In this document: in pieces, positions 1-8,755 of the stretch
Position numbering within the stretch: the first letter of the stretch is position 1
How the letters are laid out: each line of letters begins with the position of its first letter
Origin: Azomonas macrocytogenes
GTDB taxonomy: Bacteria; Pseudomonadota; Gammaproteobacteria; Pseudomonadales; Pseudomonadaceae
Length of the DNA stretch: 64,000 nt
Reading direction: 5' to 3'
Assembly (NCBI RefSeq): GCF_014191985.1
Contig: NZ_JACHXI010000001.1
Location: forward strand, 372,001 to 436,000
Notes under the pieces: model-generated
Seen by the model: the letters and a program-made list of their open reading frames with translations, nothing else
What the model was told of the DNA's origin: nothing
Database searches by the model: none
Translations under genes and position numbers: made by a program

Positions 1-272
1 TCAGTACGGATGTATGGACGTCGATGGGCCAGGAAGACGAAGTTCAGGCCCGTCTCGCGTTGTTCCGCCCTTATCAGGTCAACCAGGCGCTGCTCGACCG
101 GGCGGAAAAGGACGTCCTGTTCATGCATTGCCTGCCGGCGCACAGGGGTGAAGAGATCAGTGAAGATCTGCTCGACGATCCGCGCTCAGTAGCCTGGGAC
201 CAGGCGGAAAATCGTCTGCACGCACAAAAAGCCCTGCTCGAATTTCTGGTGAAACCGGCTCTCGGCTCGTAG
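1..272 (+). CDS. argF: Ornithine carbamoyltransferase, C-terminal part (cut by window edge)
   Basis: The reading frame is open from base 3 and ends at the TAG at 270-272. It gives the last ~89 residues of an ornithine/aspartate carbamoyltransferase fold. The segment DVWTSMGQE near the start and [11 protein letters not shown] in the middle are the classical ornithine-carbamoyltransferase signatures; the Cys of HCLP binds ornithine. The enzyme makes citrulline from carbamoyl phosphate and ornithine in cytoplasmic arginine synthesis. The start and the carbamoyl-phosphate site lie outside the window. An anabolic argF is more likely than catabolic arcB because no arcA or arcC lies beside it, but upstream context is missing. 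Confidence 0.93.
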   Translation, partial: STDVWTSMGQEDEVQARLALFRPYQVNQALLDRAEKDVLFMHCLPAHRGEEISEDLLDDPRSVAWDQAENRLHAQKALLEFLVKPALGS

Positions 273-318
273 CGCAACTACCTCTACAGCTTCTCTGCCA
301 CTCCATGGCAGCCTTGAG

Positions 319-356
319 AACGGCGGCTGGAAACGCTCAGCTCTTCTGCCGCCGTT
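319..356. terminator. Possible convergent terminator between argF and tadA
   Basis: Inverted repeat with 9-bp arms (AACGGCGGC at 319-327, GCCGCCGTT at 348-356) and a 20-nt loop. It lies between the converging ends of argF and tadA, but the right arm overlaps the last codons of tadA and no clear T tract follows. It may be chance. Confidence 0.3.
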
Positions 357-819
357 GACGAAAGAATTCGCCAAGCACTGCTCCGCACTCTTCGGCCAGA
401 ATTCCGCCTTCGACCAGTACTCGGTGATTGAGAAAATCCTGGCTGAAAAAGCGCCCCTGGCTAACGGCCGCGCCGGCTCTGGGCTCGGCAGCACCAAAAA
501 CCAGCCGCTGAATTCGCGTATGAACGATCAGCCCGGCGCACATGCTGCAAGGCTCCAGGGTCACGTAGAGCGTAGCGCCTGGCAGTCGATAGTTCGCCAC
601 CGCCTCGGCGGCAGCCCGGATCGCCATCATCTCGGCATGCGCGCTGGGATCATGGGTCGAGATGGGACAGTTGAAACCACGCCCGATGATTTCTCCCGAA
701 CGCACCAGTACGGCACCGACCGGCACCTCGCCGCACTCGGCCCCCTGGCGCGCCAGCCTTAGCGCCTCGCGCATGAAAAACTCATCCTGGCTGCGGTCGA
801 TGATCAACGGTCGGTTCAT
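337..819 (-). CDS. tadA: tRNA-specific adenosine-34 deaminase
   Basis: The 160-residue product has the full cytidine/deoxycytidylate deaminase zinc site: H61-A-E63 (zinc His and proton-shuttle Glu) and P90-C91-S-M-C94. Length, and the GEVPVGAVLV stretch before the site, match TadA, which deaminates the wobble adenosine of tRNA-Arg(ACG) to inosine in the cytoplasm and is normally essential. The gene faces the end of argF and lies 140 bp downstream of the ThDP enzyme gene on the same strand. The ATG at 817-819 is the only reasonable start. Guanine deaminase is a less likely alternative given the overall TadA pattern. Confidence 0.93.
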   Translation of the reverse strand: MNRPLIIDRSQDEFFMREALRLARQGAECGEVPVGAVLVRSGEIIGRGFNCPISTHDPSAHAEMMAIRAAAEAVANYRLPGATLYVTLEPCSMCAGLIVHTRIQRLVFGAAEPRAGAAVSQGRFFSQDFLNHRVLVEGGILAEECGAVLGEFFRQRRQKS

Positions 820-959
820 GGCATCGTTCTTTGCAAAACCTTGTGCATCAGTTCATGGCAGTGGCTCCCAGCGGCCCGCCAGGAAATTCCAGGGCCGCGA
901 TTATCCACTACATTGGGGCCGTGGCCGAAATACATCTTCTTCGCCAACCCCAAGGAAAT

Positions 960-2654
960 TCAGGTGCCAATCATGATTTCCACCAGATTGGCCGTACCGC
1001 CCTCGATACCGGCGCGAATCGCCGGGGCGATATCCGTAGCCCTGGAGACGCGAACGGCAGGCACTCCCATCGATGCCGCCATGGCCTGGTAGTCAATGAG
1101 CGGTTCGATGAGATCCATGGCAATGAACTTGCCCTTGCGTACCGATGCGTAATCGGTCTGTGCCTTCATGAAATTCTTCAGCACATTGTATTCGTGATTG
1201 TTCATCACCACGAAGGTCACCGGCAGTTTCTCGTGGGCGGCGGTCCACAGCGCCTGTGGCGAATATAGCGCAGCCCCGTCACCCACCAGGCAGACCACCG
1301 GTTCGCGCCCCAGGCCGAGCGAATAACCGACCGCCGCCGGCATTCCCCAGCCAAGCCCACCACCACGCAGGAATGCATACTGGCGCGCCGACGGGCTATC
1401 GAGGAAATGGCGCAGATGCGCTGCCGTAGCGATGGCCTCGTCGACGATGGCGACTTGCGGCCCGATGGCATGCGCCGCTTCATGGGCGGCGACCAGCGGT
1501 GAAATGACCGACGCCGTCCATTCGGCCCGCACATCTTGCTCCAGGTTCTGCCTTGCGGCCCGGCGAGTGGTCGCCGCTTGCCGGATCAGTTCACTACGCT
1601 GCGATGCAGTGCCTGCGACCAGCGGCGCCAACTGTGGCAACAGCCCGCGCAGCGAAGTGCGAATATCCCCGACCAGCGACAGGCGTGTCGGAAAGGTCCG
1701 GCCCAGGTCGCGGACATCCGTGGATAACTGGTAGATCTCGCATTGCGGCGGAACCACCGGCCCTTCACTGTAAAGGATGGTGATCAGTGACTTGCCACCC
1801 AGAGCAAAAACGGCATCGTAATGTTCCAGCTCCCTGGCAATCTCCGCAGCCTTCGGCGACAGGTTGCCAGCCCACAGCGCATGCGCGGTAGGAAATGGAA
1901 TATGGGCTGGCCAGGACGAACCGTAGACCGGCGCACCGAGCAACTCGGCCAGTTGCACGACCTCCTCTGCCGCCCCGGACCCATGGACTTCGTCACCGGC
2001 GATCAGCATCAGCCGGCCTGGAGCAACGGCAGCCAGTTGTCCGGCCAGCAGATCAAGCGAACCGGCGCAGGAACGGTATTCGATATGCGATACCTTGCTG
2101 GTATCGACATCGCTCAGTTCCTCCATCACGTTCATCGGCAACGAGAGGAACACCGGGCCGCTGGGCGCAGCGCTGGCATCCTGGAAAGCTCGCCGCACCA
2201 ATACGGGTAACTGATTGGCACTAGTCACTTCCTGCGCCCATTTCACCGCCGGCGCGGCAATACGCACGAGATCGCCGAACAGCAAAGGGTCGGTCAGACT
2301 GTGGCGCATATCCTGCTGCCCGGCAGTCACTACCAGTGGCGTTTGCGAAATCGCTGCGTTGAGCAGATTGCCCATGCCGTGCCCCAATCCGCCGGCGGTA
2401 TGCAGATTGAGAAAACCCGGCCGGCCGGACGCCTGAGCGTAGCCGTCGGCCATGGCGACAACGCAGGCTTCCTGCAGCGCCAGGATGTACTGGATATCGG
2501 GGTGATCGGCCAACGCGTCCATCAGCGGCAATTCGGTCGTTCCCGGATTGCCGAAGATGTATTCCACACCTTGCTGGTGCAAGAGCTCGAGCAGGATGTC
2601 GGCGCCACGGCGGCGCGGGCTTTTCTCGAGATCGGACAAACGGGTAAATGACAT
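960..2654 (-). CDS. mdlC: Benzoylformate decarboxylase-like ThDP-dependent enzyme
   Basis: The 564-residue product has the three-domain pyruvate-oxidase/decarboxylase fold. It shows GNPGTTELP near the N terminus, a catalytic-type Glu in LALQEA, a His in LHTAGGLG (equivalent to His70 of benzoylformate decarboxylase), a second His in the WPAHIPFP region and the C-terminal ThDP motif GDGAALYS...NNHEYN. I chose the ATG at 2652-2654 because AGGAGG lies just upstream; the longer open frame to 2840 has no support. The benzoylformate decarboxylase active-site Ser (Ser26) is Thr here. No mandelate racemase or dehydrogenase lies nearby, so the substrate is uncertain: benzoylformate, another 2-keto acid or an acetolactate-synthase-like reaction are all possible. 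Confidence 0.72.
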   Translation of the reverse strand: MSFTRLSDLEKSPRRRGADILLELLHQQGVEYIFGNPGTTELPLMDALADHPDIQYILALQEACVVAMADGYAQASGRPGFLNLHTAGGLGHGMGNLLNAAISQTPLVVTAGQQDMRHSLTDPLLFGDLVRIAAPAVKWAQEVTSANQLPVLVRRAFQDASAAPSGPVFLSLPMNVMEELSDVDTSKVSHIEYRSCAGSLDLLAGQLAAVAPGRLMLIAGDEVHGSGAAEEVVQLAELLGAPVYGSSWPAHIPFPTAHALWAGNLSPKAAEIARELEHYDAVFALGGKSLITILYSEGPVVPPQCEIYQLSTDVRDLGRTFPTRLSLVGDIRTSLRGLLPQLAPLVAGTASQRSELIRQAATTRRAARQNLEQDVRAEWTASVISPLVAAHEAAHAIGPQVAIVDEAIATAAHLRHFLDSPSARQYAFLRGGGLGWGMPAAVGYSLGLGREPVVCLVGDGAALYSPQALWTAAHEKLPVTFVVMNNHEYNVLKNFMKAQTDYASVRKGKFIAMDLIEPLIDYQAMAASMGVPAVRVSRATDIAPAIRAGIEGGTANLVEIMIGT

Positions 2655-2799
2655 GAGCGACCTCCTGGTGAACGAAAGCGAAAGCGTTCTTCCAGCGTCG
2701 GACAGCGAAACGCGACCGATGACACCGTTCGACACAGAACACCAGCGCAGCGGACATACAGCGAAAAAATCTGGCGTATCGCTCAATTCATCTACTTGA

Positions 2800-3309
2800 A
2801 TGAATCGAGCCCCGGAAGATTTTCCTATGCTAAGTGGCAATGACGACCAGCAGTATGGGACTCAGCTCATGGACAATAGCAAAACTCAAGGGACTATTCT
2901 GATTGCCGAAGACGATCCAGTGTTACGGGACATCATCCCCGACATTCTGGCTTACGACGGATACCGCTGTGTAACCTGCAAAACAGCCGACGATGCGCTT
3001 TTGTATCTTCTGCAGCACCGTGCCCAGATCGATCTGCTCATCACCGACTACCAAACGGGCAGCCAGCTGAACGGAGCGGAACTTGCGAGTCTTGCCGTAT
3101 CTCGCTGGCCTGAATTGCCCATTATCCTGACCTCAAGCCATGGCAGCGACATCGCCAAGGGGTTGTTCGCGCAAGTCCGGTACTTACCCAAACCTTGGAG
3201 AGCAGATGAACTGCTGGTGCTGATAGGCCAGCTGTTACAAGCCTTACCGCTCGCCACTCGCGACGAGCTACCGCCGACAGGGCTGGCACATTCCATTACG
3301 CGCTCATGA
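2800..3309 (+). CDS. Stand-alone response regulator receiver protein
   Basis: The product is one receiver (REC) domain. It has the acidic pair in IAEDDP, the phosphorylatable Asp in LLITDY, the Thr/Ser in ILTSSH and the conserved Lys in YLPKPW. There is no DNA-binding or enzyme output domain, only a short proline-containing tail, so it probably works by protein contact, like CheY/CpdR types, or inhibits a partner kinase. Three starts are possible (2800, 2827, 2869); none has a strong ribosome site, and the domain itself begins just after 2869. It is divergent from the ThDP enzyme. No histidine kinase is adjacent, so its partner is unknown. Confidence 0.8.
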   Translation: MNRAPEDFPMLSGNDDQQYGTQLMDNSKTQGTILIAEDDPVLRDIIPDILAYDGYRCVTCKTADDALLYLLQHRAQIDLLITDYQTGSQLNGAELASLAVSRWPELPIILTSSHGSDIAKGLFAQVRYLPKPWRADELLVLIGQLLQALPLATRDELPPTGLAHSITRS

Positions 3310-3466
3310 ACGATTGCCGATCAGCAAAGCCAGTCTGGCTCGATACCCTGTTTCGGACTTGCCGGGTCTCCGGTACCCGCATAAGCGAATGAATCATCTC
3401 CGCCTTTTGCCAGTCGATAGCGTATAAAACGCGGTCGTGACGGCGAGCATGAGGGGAGGAACGGCA

Positions 3467-5524
3467 TTGACGCGTAGCAGAAAGATTCTGGTTTGGGTCC
3501 TGGGCAGCTTGCTGGCCTTGGTTCTTGTCCTGGTAATCGTGATAGCGACCTTCGACTGGAATCGACTCAGGCCGACGATCAACGAGCAAGTATCGCAAGC
3601 CCTGAACCGCCCGTTCGCCATCGAAGGCAACCTGGCGGTTGGCTGGCAGCGTGCAAGCACCGAAGCCGGCTGGCGCGGCTGGATTCCCTGGCCGCATATC
3701 AGTGCCGAGAAGCTACGACTGGGTAATCCAGACTGGGCCAAGACCAAGCAATTGGTCACGCTTGAAAGGGTCGAAGCCGATATTGCACCACTGCCGCTGC
3801 TGGGTAAGACCGTCAGCATTCCCCGTATCGTGCTGAGCGGTACGCAGGCCGATCTCGAACGGCTGGCCGACGGTCGCGCCAACTGGCTATTCGAGATGGA
3901 CGAAAAGGAAGAAAAGCAGCCGTCTTCCTGGACAGTCGACCTTGGCACCATTGAGTTCGACCACGCCCATGTGCGCCTGGACGACGAGACGCTCAAGGCC
4001 CAGGTCAACATGGAAATTTCGCCGCTCGGCGAGCCCATTCCGTTCGAGCAGATTCTGGACCGGAAGCCGGAACAGAAAACCGAGCAAAAAACTGCTCGCC
4101 CCCAAGACTACGCTTTCGCCTGGAAAGCCCAGGGGCGCTACCAAAACCAGCCGCTCGAAGGCAGTGGCAAGGTCGGTGGCGTACTCGCTCTGAAAGATCC
4201 CAACCTGCCGTTTCCCCTGCAGGTCGACCTGCGGGCCGGTGCCACCCGCATCAGAATCGAAGGAACCCTGACCGACCCGACACACCTTGGCGCGCTGGAC
4301 CTGCGCCTGCGCCTCGCCGGCGACAGCCTGGGTAATCTCTACCCGTTGATCGGCGTGACCCTGCCGGACACCCCGACTTACGCGACCGAAGGACGCCTCA
4401 CTGCCAACCTGCAAGATAAGGCAGGCGCACAGTACCACTACCGCCACTTCAGTGGCCGCATCGGCGAGAGCGATATCAGCGGCGATTTGAGCTTCGTGGC
4501 CGGCAAGCCTCGCCCCAAACTGACCGGAGAACTGACCTCCAACCAGTTGCTGTTCAACGATCTTGCGCCGCTGATCGGTGCCGATTCCAATACCACCCAG
4601 AAAAAACGTGATGGCGCAGTACAGCAGCCGGCAGACAAGGTGCTGCCGATCGACCCGTTCCTGACCGAGCGCTGGCGCGCCATGGATGCCGATGTGCGCT
4701 TCACCGGCAAGCGTATCGTCAAGAGCGAGAAGCTGCCGATCACCGACCTGCACACCCATGTGGTGCTCGACGATGGCTTGCTGAACCTCGAACCGCTACG
4801 CCTGGGCATGGCCGGCGGCCGCCTGGATACGATGATGATGCTCGATGGCCGGCAACAACCGCTGCAAGCCAAAGCCAGGCTCAATGCCCGGCAACTCGAA
4901 CTCAAACGACTGTTTCCCGGGGTCACGAGCATGCAGAAAAGCCTCGGTGAATTGAACGGCGACGCGGCCCTGAGCGGCACCGGCAATTCTGTCGCCGCCC
5001 TGCTCGGTTCGGCCGATGGCGAAGTGAAGATCCTGATCAACGACGGCACCATCAGCAGCGCACTGATGGAGATCGCCGGCCTGAACGTCGGCAACTATGT
5101 GGTCGATCGGTTATTCGGCGACGAGGAAGTAAAGATCAACTGCGCGGCAGCGGATATTGGCATCGCCAATGGCCTGGCACGTTCCAGGGTATTCGTCTTC
5201 GATACGGAGAATGCACTGGTCAATATCAACGGCACGGTCAACTTCAAGACGGAAGCAATGGATCTGGACATCGTGCCACGCTCCAAGGGGGTACGAATCA
5301 TCTCGCTGCGCTCGCCGCTCTATGTCCGAGGTACCTTCAAGGAGCCCCGTCCCGGTGTACAGGCCGGCTCGCTGATCGCCCGTGGCGCCGGCATGGTGAT
5401 CCTTGGCGCCACACTGGCCCCCGTGGCCGGCCTGGCCGCACTGATCGCGCCGAGCGGTCAGCAACCCGACCAGTGCGCGCCATTGCTCAAGCAAATCCAG
5501 GAAAGCCGGCCTAAAGCTGGCTGA
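3467..5524 (+). CDS. AsmA family protein
   Basis: The 685-residue product has one N-terminal membrane helix (ILVWVLGSLLALVLVLVIVI), the FDWNRLRPTI motif typical of AsmA N termini, and a long beta-rich periplasmic region with the AsmA C-terminal domain (RSPLYVRGTFKEPRPGV). AsmA-like proteins are inner-membrane anchored and are thought to help move phospholipids towards the outer membrane. I chose the TTG at 3467 because AGGGGAGGAA ends 5 nt upstream; a GTG at 3437 in the same frame is weaker. The gene stands alone. It differs from the mutY-linked asmA context common in pseudomonads, so the paralogue type is uncertain. Confidence 0.85.
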   Translation: MTRSRKILVWVLGSLLALVLVLVIVIATFDWNRLRPTINEQVSQALNRPFAIEGNLAVGWQRASTEAGWRGWIPWPHISAEKLRLGNPDWAKTKQLVTLERVEADIAPLPLLGKTVSIPRIVLSGTQADLERLADGRANWLFEMDEKEEKQPSSWTVDLGTIEFDHAHVRLDDETLKAQVNMEISPLGEPIPFEQILDRKPEQKTEQKTARPQDYAFAWKAQGRYQNQPLEGSGKVGGVLALKDPNLPFPLQVDLRAGATRIRIEGTLTDPTHLGALDLRLRLAGDSLGNLYPLIGVTLPDTPTYATEGRLTANLQDKAGAQYHYRHFSGRIGESDISGDLSFVAGKPRPKLTGELTSNQLLFNDLAPLIGADSNTTQKKRDGAVQQPADKVLPIDPFLTERWRAMDADVRFTGKRIVKSEKLPITDLHTHVVLDDGLLNLEPLRLGMAGGRLDTMMMLDGRQQPLQAKARLNARQLELKRLFPGVTSMQKSLGELNGDAALSGTGNSVAALLGSADGEVKILINDGTISSALMEIAGLNVGNYVVDRLFGDEEVKINCAAADIGIANGLARSRVFVFDTENALVNINGTVNFKTEAMDLDIVPRSKGVRIISLRSPLYVRGTFKEPRPGVQAGSLIARGAGMVILGATLAPVAGLAALIAPSGQQPDQCAPLLKQIQESRPKAG

Positions 5525-5671
5525 GCCCGGCCAGCGGCGGATCGCCCCGAAGAGGAAGCTCGATCCGCCGCTGGCGCTACCACGTCCAGGCCGCTGCCTT
5601 TCCGTAATCACTGCACTCGTTCTATTCTGTCCGGATTGCATTTGACCGACCGGCAGTTGTGGAGAAATTTC

Positions 5672-6517
5672 ATGCAGATGATCGACCACCAGACAGCGCT
5701 GCTGGAGCTGTGCGAACTCATGGCCCGACAGCCGCTATTGGTGTTAACCGGCGCGGGAATCAGCACGCCATCCGGGATTCCGGATTATCGCGACCAGGAT
5801 GGCATCCGCCGCGGCAAGGCCCCCATGCTGTACCAGGAATTCGTCGGCTCGCCCGAAGCACGCAAGCGCTACTGGGCACGCAGCATGGTCGGCTGGACGA
5901 AAGTACACAAAGCGCAGCCGAATGCGGCGCACCGGGCCCTTGCCGTGCTCGCGGCCAGGCGGCAGATCGCAGGATTGATTACCCAGAATGTCGACGGATT
6001 GCACCAGCAGGCCGGTAATCATGGCGTCGTCGAACTGCATGGCAACCTGCATCGCGTACGCTGCCTGGATTGCGGCATGATCCTGCCGCGTACCGAGGTT
6101 CAGGCGCTACTGGAGCAAGAGAACGCCTACCTGCAAGGTATCGAGGCGGTCGTGGCACCGGATGGCGATGCCCTGCTGGCGACCCGTTATCTAGAAGGCT
6201 TTCGCATTCCGCACTGCCCCTGCTGCGGGAGCGATCTGCTCAAGCCGGACGTGGTGTTCTTCGGCGAGGGCGTATCGAGCGAACAAAGCCAGGCCGCGAC
6301 AGGGAGCATCGAGCAGGCACCGGCACTGCTGGTAATCGGCTCGACCTTGATGACCTACTCCAGCTTCAGGCTCTGCCAGTCGATATCGGCCCAAGGCAAG
6401 CCATTGATAGCCATCAACCTCGGCAAGACCCGCGCCGACGAGTTGCTGGATGCCAAGATCGAGCAACCTTGCGAACGGGTCCTGCCCTGGCTTGCCGAAC
6501 GGCTTGGCACCCTATAG
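5672..6517 (+). CDS. SIR2 family NAD-dependent protein deacylase
   Basis: The 281-residue product shows all sirtuin motifs in order: LTGAGIST (NAD binding), GIPDYRD, TQNVDGLHQQAG, the catalytic His in ELHGNLH, two zinc Cys pairs (CLDC and CPCC) and KPDVVFFGE, ending with GSTLMTYSS and INLG. It should remove acyl groups from protein lysines using NAD in the cytoplasm. The ATG at 5672 is preferred because GGAGA precedes it; a TTG at 5636 is possible. A ~50-residue insertion separates the two zinc pairs (LLEQENAYLQGIEAVV...), as in the longer bacterial sirtuin group rather than CobB. No target is suggested by the neighbours. Confidence 0.9.
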   Translation: MQMIDHQTALLELCELMARQPLLVLTGAGISTPSGIPDYRDQDGIRRGKAPMLYQEFVGSPEARKRYWARSMVGWTKVHKAQPNAAHRALAVLAARRQIAGLITQNVDGLHQQAGNHGVVELHGNLHRVRCLDCGMILPRTEVQALLEQENAYLQGIEAVVAPDGDALLATRYLEGFRIPHCPCCGSDLLKPDVVFFGEGVSSEQSQAATGSIEQAPALLVIGSTLMTYSSFRLCQSISAQGKPLIAINLGKTRADELLDAKIEQPCERVLPWLAERLGTL

Positions 6518-6537
6518 CTAGCGGCATTCACCACACC

Positions 6538-7461
6538 CTACGCGTCGAAATAGGCGGCGATTCGCTGGCGCAGCTTCGCATCAGGCAATGGCCCGCTGCC
6601 CGCCTTGATATTGTCGGCCATGTGAGCGGGATTCGAAGTGGCCGGAATGATGCAGGTCACCGCCGGATGCGCGATGGAATACTTCAACATCAACTGGGCC
6701 CACGTGGAACAACCGAGCTCGGCGGCGAAATCCGGCAACGGCTTGGCAGCGACCCGCTCGAACAACCGACCGTCATTGAAAGGCCGATTGATCATCACGG
6801 CGACACCTTTCTCCTGGCACAACGGCAGCAATCGCTCCTGCGCCTTGCGCTCGCCAGGCGACAGGTTGATCTGCACGAAATCCAGCTGCTCCTTGCGCAC
6901 CAGCTCGATCATCTGCTCCTGGGCTCGCTCCGCATGATGAGTGATGCCAATGTAACGCGTCCGTCCACGCGTCTTCATTTCCCGCAGCAGAGGCAGCAGC
7001 GTCTTGTGGTTCTTCATGCTGTGAACTTGTAACAGATCGATCTGCTCGACGTTCAGGTCCGCCAGTTCCCGCTCGATTTCAGCAATGCCTGCTTCCGGCC
7101 CTTCCACCTTAGTCGCGACGAAAGCCTTGGCGCGTCGCCCCTTTTCGGCCAGTAACGCGCCGACGACGCCTTGAGCCTTCTCGTAACTGGGCGCGGTATC
7201 GATGACCGCGCCGCCTGCCGCGAACAGGGTATCGAGAACTTCGGCGAGCGGTCGCAGCGCTTCGGGGGTCTGCTCGACATTGAAGGCATCGGCCGTGCCC
7301 AGCCCGATCACCGGCAACGCTTCACCGGTAGACGGGATCTTGCGCATCAGCATGGACGTTTCGCTTGCTGTTGCGGCCAGACCGTGCCGGAACCAGAAAC
7401 TGCTTGCCAACAGCGCGGATGCAGCAAGCGAATAGTGCAGAAAACGACGGCGGTCGGGCAT
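6538..7461 (-). CDS. Aldo/keto reductase with Tat signal peptide
   Basis: The product (307 residues from the ATG at 7459-7461, preceded by AAAGGAGA) begins with MPDRRRFLHYSLAASALL, a twin-arginine type signal (RRRFL then a hydrophobic stretch), and continues as an aldo/keto reductase barrel: VIGLGTADAF, DTAPSYEKA with the catalytic-type Asp and Tyr, Lys in FVATKV, and QVHSMKNHK. The fold reduces carbonyls with NADPH. A Tat signal implies folded export, possibly with cofactor already bound, which is unusual for this normally cytoplasmic family. Neighbours give no substrate. Confidence 0.85.
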   Translation of the reverse strand: MPDRRRFLHYSLAASALLASSFWFRHGLAATASETSMLMRKIPSTGEALPVIGLGTADAFNVEQTPEALRPLAEVLDTLFAAGGAVIDTAPSYEKAQGVVGALLAEKGRRAKAFVATKVEGPEAGIAEIERELADLNVEQIDLLQVHSMKNHKTLLPLLREMKTRGRTRYIGITHHAERAQEQMIELVRKEQLDFVQINLSPGERKAQERLLPLCQEKGVAVMINRPFNDGRLFERVAAKPLPDFAAELGCSTWAQLMLKYSIAHPAVTCIIPATSNPAHMADNIKAGSGPLPDAKLRQRIAAYFDA

Positions 7462-7539
7462 GACGACTTCTCCTTTGATAAATGCAGGCTGCGCTATCAA
7501 AAAGGAGGTCATCGAAAGAACGGAGTTCCACAAACCAGC

Positions 7540-7851
7540 TCAAGGCAGCGGCTGGATGATCGCCACATCGAAATGCACGGCAAGCATCTCCACCAAAGCC
7601 GACAACGGTACGTTTTCATGCGGATCGGTGCTGTTGGGGTACTCCAGATGCACGCCGTAGTGCCCTGAATTCTGGCCAAGCGTGTAGAGCCAGGCACGGA
7701 CGCCTTCGTCGGTACGATGCCGCAGATAAATCGCCCGAGAGTCCAAGGAAGTGGTGGCATCGACGACAAAGGCGTCCGGCCCCAACTGCTCGTGCAGCAG
7801 CAACAGCACATGGCGAATATCCTGATGTTTGTCCAGCGCCCAGATGTTCAT
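7540..7851 (-). CDS. Small conserved-looking hypothetical protein
   Basis: The frame encodes 103 residues beginning MNIWALDKHQDIRHVLLLLHEQLG, with no signal peptide or membrane helix. It lies 78 bp upstream of the aldo/keto reductase on the same strand, so the two may be co-transcribed. Codon use matches its neighbours and the product looks like a compact globular protein. I do not recognise the family. Confidence 0.6.
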   Translation of the reverse strand: MNIWALDKHQDIRHVLLLLHEQLGPDAFVVDATTSLDSRAIYLRHRTDEGVRAWLYTLGQNSGHYGVHLEYPNSTDPHENVPLSALVEMLAVHFDVAIIQPLP

Positions 7852-8256
7852 GACCTCGCTCCGTTCTTTCGTTTTCCTGCCATTTCCGACAAGGGCTTGT
7901 CAGGCAATGGCATGTGGTGGACCAATAGGGGTAGCGACCGCACCAGATTCCGGCAAGCGGATCGACGCCGCGCCCAGCGACAAAAAAATCCTGTGAATTT
8001 CCTGCAAATACACCGCCAACTGCCCGAAAATAGCCAGCACAGTACAGATTATCCACGGAAAATCGCGTGAATTCCTGGACGATCCGTCGCAGGTGCTCGC
8101 GTCGTCGAACGACGATCTGGTTTAATGCGCCGCGGCCGGTGGTCCAGCCAATCATTCCATGTCGAACCACCAACCGCATTGCCCAGCGGAAACGAGCATG
8201 TAACAGCAGACCGAATGCACAGGCGCTCGCCTTGCAGCAAAACAGGGGAAAATCGA
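7852..8256. other. Divergent intergenic region without a supported gene
   Basis: These 405 bases separate two divergent small genes. Short open frames cross it on both strands, but none has a ribosome site or a believable product. It must hold the promoters of the two flanking genes; I cannot place them. It is more AT-rich around 7980-8060. Confidence 0.5.
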
Positions 8257-8541
8257 GTGAGTGAAGTGAAGCCATCGAGTGAATCGACGGAAGTCCTGAA
8301 CCTCATAGTACAGCTCGAAAAAAAGTTGAAGGCCTACCTGCGGCTGCTACCGATTCCCCAGCGCGCCGATGCCTGGCTGCTGGAAGTACAGCTCTACTAT
8401 GAGAGTGAGCCAGCCGGCCGCACCAGTTTCACCCTGCAAGGCTATACTCAGGAAGAGGCCGAAGCAGTTGCCCGCGGGATCCGGCACAACGATTACCTGA
8501 TGCAGGAAATCGACCAGTATCTCTGGAGCGAGAACGACTGA
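8257..8541 (+). CDS. Small hypothetical protein
   Basis: I chose the GTG at 8257, preceded by AGGGGAAAA, giving 94 residues; the open frame extends upstream to 8125 but that part is arginine/proline-rich and unlike protein. The product starts with a helix (STEVLNLIVQLEKKLKAYLRLLP) followed by alternating strands and ends with QYLWSEND. It has no signal peptide. It looks like a small cytoplasmic protein, family not recognised. Confidence 0.6.
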   Translation: MSEVKPSSESTEVLNLIVQLEKKLKAYLRLLPIPQRADAWLLEVQLYYESEPAGRTSFTLQGYTQEEAEAVARGIRHNDYLMQEIDQYLWSEND

Positions 8542-8755
8542 TTCCGCTCGCCGGGTACAGGCAGTAGCTGCCTGCCCTGACGTGGATGAACAGCGCTTCA
8601 GACTGGAAAGCCGAACGAAAAAGCCGCCAGCGACGCTCCATGAAAAAAGCCAATGCTCTTGCGTTCGGCATTTGAACGTCAGCGCCTTTTCCACAGGCCA
8701 GCCGTTGCGGAACACTCGGCAAGGAGCGCTCCGCCCCCCGCTGAATGACCCCGGA

